Assembly (NCBI GenBank): GCA_035946735.1
Contig: DASYYZ010000172.1
Location: forward strand, 1 to 64,000
Length of the DNA stretch: 64,000 nt
Source of the DNA: Gp13-AA77 sp035946735
GTDB taxonomy: Bacteria > Acidobacteriota > Terriglobia > UBA7540
Direction: 5' to 3'
Shown here: positions 59,685 to 64,000 of the stretch, one piece after another
Layout of the letters: each line of letters opens with the position of its first letter
Position numbering within the stretch: position 1 is the first letter of the stretch
Made by a program: the position numbers and the translations under genes
The notes under the pieces: model-generated
Databases searched by the model: none
Told to the model about the DNA's origin: nothing
Seen by the model: only the letters and a program-made list of their open reading frames with translations

Positions 59685-61055
59685 CTAGCGCAACGATCCC
59701 ACTTGATACTGCAGCGCGGCGTTCTGGATCTGGTAATCGTACTTGGCATTGACGTCCTGGATCTCAGCCTCAGTTTCGCTGAGTTGGGCTTGGTTCAACT
59801 CCACAATCGAGCTCAGGCCGAGGTTGTAGCGTCCCTGGGCCAACGCCAACGCCAGTTTGGCCTGATTCACGAGTTGATCCGCAACACCGATCTGCTGATA
59901 GGAGGTGGTGGAGTCGGCCCAGGCGTCGCGCACGTCCCGCGTAATAAGCTCCTGTTCATTGCGCAGGTCCTGATCGGCGGCCCGGGCTTTCATCAGGGCT
60001 GCAGTGCGACGGGCGGCGAAAAGGTGGCCGTTGAAGATCGGAACGTTGATATTGATCGCCGCGCCCTCGTAGTGATCCGGGATGACGCGCGGCAGCGTCA
60101 GTTGCGCGATATCCGGGATATAACCCGCCACACCGAGGCCTTCCACCGTCGGAAACGAGAGGTCTCGTTCCGCTTTCTGGAACTTGTAGGCAGCCTCCTG
60201 ATTGAACCGCATCCCGATCAGCTCCGGCCGGTCGGTCATCGCCTCGGTCACCAAAGGATCGGCCGATGCAGATGGCGCTGCGGGCAGCGGTTCCTCCTGG
60301 AGCGCGTAGGTCTGTTGAGTATCGGACCCGAGCGCGCGCATGAGCTGCGCAAACGCCTTATTGATTTCGTTCTGCGTGGTGATCAGCAGAAGCCTCGCTT
60401 GAGCAAGATTTACCTCGGCAAAACTCAGGTCGAGATTGGATTTGAGCTTGTTGTTCACAAACGCGGTCACTTGGTCCGCCACCACCTGGCGCTCGGCGAC
60501 GGTCTGCTGTGCCACTTTAAGCAGTGCCTGCGCCCGCAGTGTTTCAAAGAAAGCCTGGTTGACCGCCAGCAAGACGTCGTAGCGCGTGGCCTGCACGTTT
60601 TGCTGAGCAGCCTGCGCCTGCAAGCGGGAGCTCGCCACCAGATTCGGAGTTCGCCCGGAGTCGGTAATGAGCTGGTCGACAGTAATGCCCTGGCCGAAGC
60701 GATTGAACAAACGAGAGTCGGTGAGAAAGCCTGCCCCAATCCGAGACTCCCGGTCGGCTAAGGATCCGGTGACGCTGCCGAAGACCGTCGGGTAGTAGGC
60801 CGAGAGTTGCTCGCGGACTGCCTGGTTGCTGGCCAGAGCCTGGTACTGAACGGATTGAACCTGGGGATGATTCTTCAAGGCCAAAGCCTCGGCATCCGCC
60901 AAAGTCAGAACCGGGCCCGTTATTTGGCCCGGCATTCCTCGTGGCCCCTGCGGGGCTGGCGCTGCCTGCGGGGCTTGCCCGGCCTGAGCGGCGGCCAGGA
61001 GCGGCACCGCCGTCAAAGTCACAGCTGCTGTGAGCACTTTCCATGAGTTCCTCAT
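59685..61055 (-). CDS. TolC-family outer-membrane efflux channel
   Basis: The 456-residue outer-membrane protein has a signal peptide (VLTAAVTLTAVPLLAAAQ) and the TolC double-helical layout: LTLADAEALALKNHPQVQSV and LAVNQAFFETLRAQALLKVAQ in the first half, and repeats ADQLVNQAKLALALAQGRYNLGLSSIVELNQ in the second (read in parts). ATG 61055 gives the signal peptide. It follows the RND pump gene by 61 bases on the same strand and probably forms its outer channel. Confidence 0.93.
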   Translation of the reverse strand: MRNSWKVLTAAVTLTAVPLLAAAQAGQAPQAAPAPQGPRGMPGQITGPVLTLADAEALALKNHPQVQSVQYQALASNQAVREQLSAYYPTVFGSVTGSLADRESRIGAGFLTDSRLFNRFGQGITVDQLITDSGRTPNLVASSRLQAQAAQQNVQATRYDVLLAVNQAFFETLRAQALLKVAQQTVAERQVVADQVTAFVNNKLKSNLDLSFAEVNLAQARLLLITTQNEINKAFAQLMRALGSDTQQTYALQEEPLPAAPSASADPLVTEAMTDRPELIGMRFNQEAAYKFQKAERDLSFPTVEGLGVAGYIPDIAQLTLPRVIPDHYEGAAININVPIFNGHLFAARRTAALMKARAADQDLRNEQELITRDVRDAWADSTTSYQQIGVADQLVNQAKLALALAQGRYNLGLSSIVELNQAQLSETEAEIQDVNAKYDYQIQNAALQYQVGSLR

Positions 61056-61116
61056 AAGCTGCGATCCTTTCAAACCTTTCTCCCCGCCACTTCGCGAGCC
61101 GCCCAATCGTTAGCTG

Positions 61117-64000
61117 CTAGGCTTCTGCGGCCGCCGCATTCGTAGTTCTATCCTTCTTCCCGTAGATCAACAGATACGCCGGAGGCAGAACGAAGATGGT
61201 CAGAATCACCGAGAACGTGACCCCGCCGATAATGGCCCATGCCAGCGGTGTATAGGCTTCGCTACCCACTTCGAGCTTAAAAGCCATGGGCAGCAGGCCC
61301 ACGATGGTGGCGAGCGAGGTCATCAGAATGGGCCGTAGTCTGATGCGGCAGGCCGTGACCACAGCCTCGCGCACCGTTTTGCCTTCCTCCCGCAGGATTC
61401 GGGTGAAATCCACAATCAAGATGCTGTTCGAGACCACCATGCCCGTCATCATCACCACGCCCATCAGCGATTGAATGTTGAGGGTGGTGCCGGTAAGAAA
61501 GAGGGTAACGAGCACGCCAATCAGACCCGTCGGGATGGCCACCAGAATAATGAAGGGATCCACGAACGATGCGAACTGAGCCACCAGAATCAGGTACACC
61601 AGCAGAATCGCCAGCATGAGTCCCAGTCCAAAACTATGGAAAGAGGATTCCATCGTGAGAATGAGACCGCGAATGTCCACGCGGAAATCAGTGCTGGGTA
61701 ACTTGGTGGCCGCCACGATGTTTTGAATCGCCTTGTACGGCTTGCCCAAGTCCTCACCGGAAGGAGAGACGTAGATATCGACGTTCCTCTCCAGGGCGTA
61801 GTGGTCTACTTCGGTCGGGGTCAAGATGGGAGTCACCTTGGCTACCTGGTTCAAATAGGTGGGCCGGTTCAGCGCTGGTGCGTGCAGGGGCATCGACGTC
61901 AGGTCGCTGATAGACTTGATCTGATTGTCAGGGTACTGGACAGTGACGAAATAGTTGTTTCCCGACCGCGGATCAACCCAGTAGCTGGGCGCGATCATGA
62001 TGTCCGAGGTCAGAGAAGTGATCAGATTGTCGATTACTTCCTGCGGGCTCAAGCCCAGCTCGCTGGCGCGCTCCCGGTTCACGTCGACCTCGAGGGCCGG
62101 GTAATCCATGTCCTGGGGAATATAAACGTCGCTGATCCCTGGGATCGCCCGAAAGCGCTCGGCCAGTCCCTGCGCAATGTCCTCGTCCTGGTCCAGGTCC
62201 ATTCCGCTTACCTGCACATCAATGGGCGCCGGCACGCCCTGATTGAGCACGGCGTCCACCAGGCTGCCGGACTGAAAGTACGTGCGAAGCTCGGGGAGCT
62301 GCTCCTGGATGCGCTGCTGCACGCGGCGCATGTACTCAAAACTGCTGATGCGATGCTCAGGATTCAAGCCTGCCTGCACGAAAGCCGTGTGCATGGCGGC
62401 GTTCGAGGTAAACAGGGCTGAAAAGTCCGCCATCACGCCGACGTTGGAAACGATCGTATTCAGTTCGCCGGGCGCCACCGTCTGCCTGATGATGTCCTCC
62501 ACCTTCTTGACGTACTGTTCGGTTACCTCCAGGCGGGTTCCGGTGGGCGCCTTGAGATTGATGACGAACTGGCCGGCGTCCGTTTTTGGGAAAAACGCGG
62601 TGCCGATGAACGGATAGATACACAAGCTGAGGGCAAAAATAGCGGCCAGACCCAGCAGTACCGCACGCGGGTGGTCGAGCGTCCCTTGGACCCTGGCCTC
62701 GTAAGCCGCCAGCATGCGATCAAACCTGGCGTTGAATCCGGCATGGAAGCGGGTGCCCCATGACGCTTCGGGACTGCCAGGCGACGGGCTGGCCGGCTCT
62801 CCGGAGCCGTGAATTTCCTCCGTTTCGCTTTCGTCGCGTTCGCGGTGATGGAGGATGGGCTTCAGGATTCGGGAGCAGTAGAGCGGCACTACGGAGATGG
62901 CCACGAGGTAGGAAGCAAAAAGAGAGAGCACCACCCCGGACGCAAGGGCCATGAACAGGAACTTGCTGACACCGTACAGAAACGTGACAGGAAAAAACAC
63001 AACGACGGTAGCGAAGGTGATAGCGAGCACGGGAAGCGCGACCTCGTTGGCTCCTTTTTCGGCAGCGGCCTCGGGTGATTCGCCCATTTCCATGTGGCGG
63101 TATATGTTTTCGAGGACGATGACCGAGTTATCGATCAACCGCGAAAAAGCGAGCGCTAATCCGCTCAGCACCATGCTGTTGATCGACTTTCCTCCGAGAT
63201 AGAGACAGAAGAAGGTCACCATCACCGACAACGGAACGGAGAGGAACACGGCCGAGGTGGCGCGCAGGCTGCCCAGAAACAGCAGGATCATAAGCCCGGT
63301 GAGCAGCAGGCCGATCCCGCCCTCGTGCATCACGGTCTTGATCGCTTGCTTCACAAACAACGACTGGTCGAACACAACGTGGGAGCCGAGTTGCTGCGGG
63401 ATGTCCCGAAGGTGCCGGATGGCCTCTTTGATTCCATCGACGACGGCGATGGTATTGGTGTCCCCGCCCTGCTTCATTACCGGAACATAGACGGAGCGCT
63501 GCCCGTCCACGCGGACAATGTTGTACTGCGTATAGGAACCGTCTACAGCCTTGCCCACGTCGGAGAGATAGACCGAGTTCTGCCCTACCGTCTTGAGCGG
63601 AATGCTGTTCAGCGCTTTGGCGTTTGAGACCTGAGCGTTGGTGTAGATGTTATAGTCCAGCGGGCCGATGCGCACGTCGCCGGCGGGAAGAATGAGGTTT
63701 GAGGAGTCCACCGCGCGCACCACATCCATGGGGCTCAATTGATGCGCCTGCAACTGCAGCGGGTCGGTATAGACCATAATCTGCCGGTACTTTCCTCCGA
63801 AGGGCGGAGGCACCGTCGCGCCCGGTACGCCGGCCACCTGGTCGCGGATCTGATACTGCAGATAATCGTGGAGCTGCGTTTCGCTCAGCCCTTTGCCTTC
63901 GACGGTCAGCAAGCACACCGGAAGGGTCGAGGCTCCCACTTGCAGCACTACCGGCGGCAAGGTTCCCTGCGGCAGGCGCTTCAAGTCCGCCATGGCCAGG
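61117..64000 (-). CDS. RND efflux pump, HAE1/AcrB type (5' end beyond window)
   Basis: The gene runs off the right edge, so the first roughly hundred residues including TM1 are not seen. 958 residues are visible: porter-domain segments (QYQIRDQVAGVPGATVPPPF), TM2-6 with SMVLSGLALAFSRLIDNSVIVLEN at TM4, a second porter half from TAFFPKTDAGQFVINLKAPT, and TM8-12 with LMGVVMMTGMVVSNSILIVDF. The proton-relay positions differ from AcrB: Asp-Asp is Asp-Asn and the TM10 Lys is Ser, as seen in a related subfamily. TolC follows downstream; the adaptor gene is probably upstream, outside the window. Confidence 0.9.
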   Translation of the reverse strand, partial: LAMADLKRLPQGTLPPVVLQVGASTLPVCLLTVEGKGLSETQLHDYLQYQIRDQVAGVPGATVPPPFGGKYRQIMVYTDPLQLQAHQLSPMDVVRAVDSSNLILPAGDVRIGPLDYNIYTNAQVSNAKALNSIPLKTVGQNSVYLSDVGKAVDGSYTQYNIVRVDGQRSVYVPVMKQGGDTNTIAVVDGIKEAIRHLRDIPQQLGSHVVFDQSLFVKQAIKTVMHEGGIGLLLTGLMILLFLGSLRATSAVFLSVPLSVMVTFFCLYLGGKSINSMVLSGLALAFSRLIDNSVIVLENIYRHMEMGESPEAAAEKGANEVALPVLAITFATVVVFFPVTFLYGVSKFLFMALASGVVLSLFASYLVAISVVPLYCSRILKPILHHRERDESETEEIHGSGEPASPSPGSPEASWGTRFHAGFNARFDRMLAAYEARVQGTLDHPRAVLLGLAAIFALSLCIYPFIGTAFFPKTDAGQFVINLKAPTGTRLEVTEQYVKKVEDIIRQTVAPGELNTIVSNVGVMADFSALFTSNAAMHTAFVQAGLNPEHRISSFEYMRRVQQRIQEQLPELRTYFQSGSLVDAVLNQGVPAPIDVQVSGMDLDQDEDIAQGLAERFRAIPGISDVYIPQDMDYPALEVDVNRERASELGLSPQEVIDNLITSLTSDIMIAPSYWVDPRSGNNYFVTVQYPDNQIKSISDLTSMPLHAPALNRPTYLNQVAKVTPILTPTEVDHYALERNVDIYVSPSGEDLGKPYKAIQNIVAATKLPSTDFRVDIRGLILTMESSFHSFGLGLMLAILLVYLILVAQFASFVDPFIILVAIPTGLIGVLVTLFLTGTTLNIQSLMGVVMMTGMVVSNSILIVDFTRILREEGKTVREAVVTACRIRLRPILMTSLATIVGLLPMAFKLEVGSEAYTPLAWAIIGGVTFSVILTIFVLPPAYLLIYGKKDRTTNAAAAEA

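Noticed and set aside
1..64000. CRISPR arrays, rRNA genes, phage structural modules, integrase
   Set aside because: No regularly spaced repeats, rRNA or recombinase signature motifs were seen by eye on either strand.

Overview
The window looks like chromosomal DNA from a GC-rich, Gram-negative soil-type bacterium, most probably an Acidobacteriota (inference). The support is: a secreted von Willebrand-type protein of the kind called 'acidobacterial VWFA-related'; a large TonB-dependent receptor with an N-terminal carboxypeptidase-regulatory domain, of the Oar type expanded in that phylum; a BlaI/M56-BlaR1 pair; a small secreted protein with the acidobacterial C-x(n)-CVKKC pattern; many TPR proteins; and a PEP-CTERM tail. 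No ribosomal RNA, CRISPR array or complete tRNA was seen.

Layout. 1-9.2 kb: a PEP-CTERM remnant; a minus-strand run of aldo/keto reductase, GNAT acetyltransferase and secreted amidohydrolase; proC; a small outer-membrane-like protein; an archease followed by a metallo-beta-lactamase-fold protein whose zinc motif is eroded; and a blaI-blaR1 pair with a good promoter. 9.3-15.2 kb: two secreted unknowns and a CzcA/CusA-type metal efflux pair. 15.4-21.3 kb: a small secreted protein with a clear terminator, then M24 peptidase, accB, accC, thiE and an amino-acid permease. 21.3-25.4 kb: a second permease with a decayed permease fragment beside it, and a HAMP/SpoIIE phosphatase. 25.4-25.75 kb: two adjacent hairpin-rich palindromic elements. 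25.75-31.2 kb: an orphan Phd antitoxin, two atypical SDR enzymes, nnrD, tsaE, a vapBC pair whose toxin needs a non-AUG start, and a repeat-filled gap.

31.2-45.2 kb: a PQQ dehydrogenase and MFS carrier, a secreted START-like protein, rlmN and pgeF (tail to tail, sharing CTAG), acpS with a TonB-like protein, the VWFA protein, rlmB, and the operon surE-gltX-hydrolase. 45.4-51.5 kb is the most disturbed part: two TPR genes, a beta-lactamase-like/VanX-like fusion that has lost its N-terminus, a truncated TPR gene fused head to head with it, and the 3' half of a tRNA-Lys(CTT) gene standing alone, which resembles an integration-site scar. 51.5-58.3 kb: TPR / TonB-dependent receptor / TPR, probably one expression unit for uptake of an unknown nutrient. 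58.4-64 kb: a DUF1326-like protein and a TolC plus RND pump cut by the window end.

Most genes are ordinary housekeeping or envelope functions. The best leads are the palindromic elements at 25.5 kb, the tRNA-Lys scar and rearrangement near 50-51 kb, the beta-lactamase/VanX fusion, the zinc-motif-less MBL protein beside archease, and the non-AUG vapC start. No complete, clearly new multi-gene system was identified.
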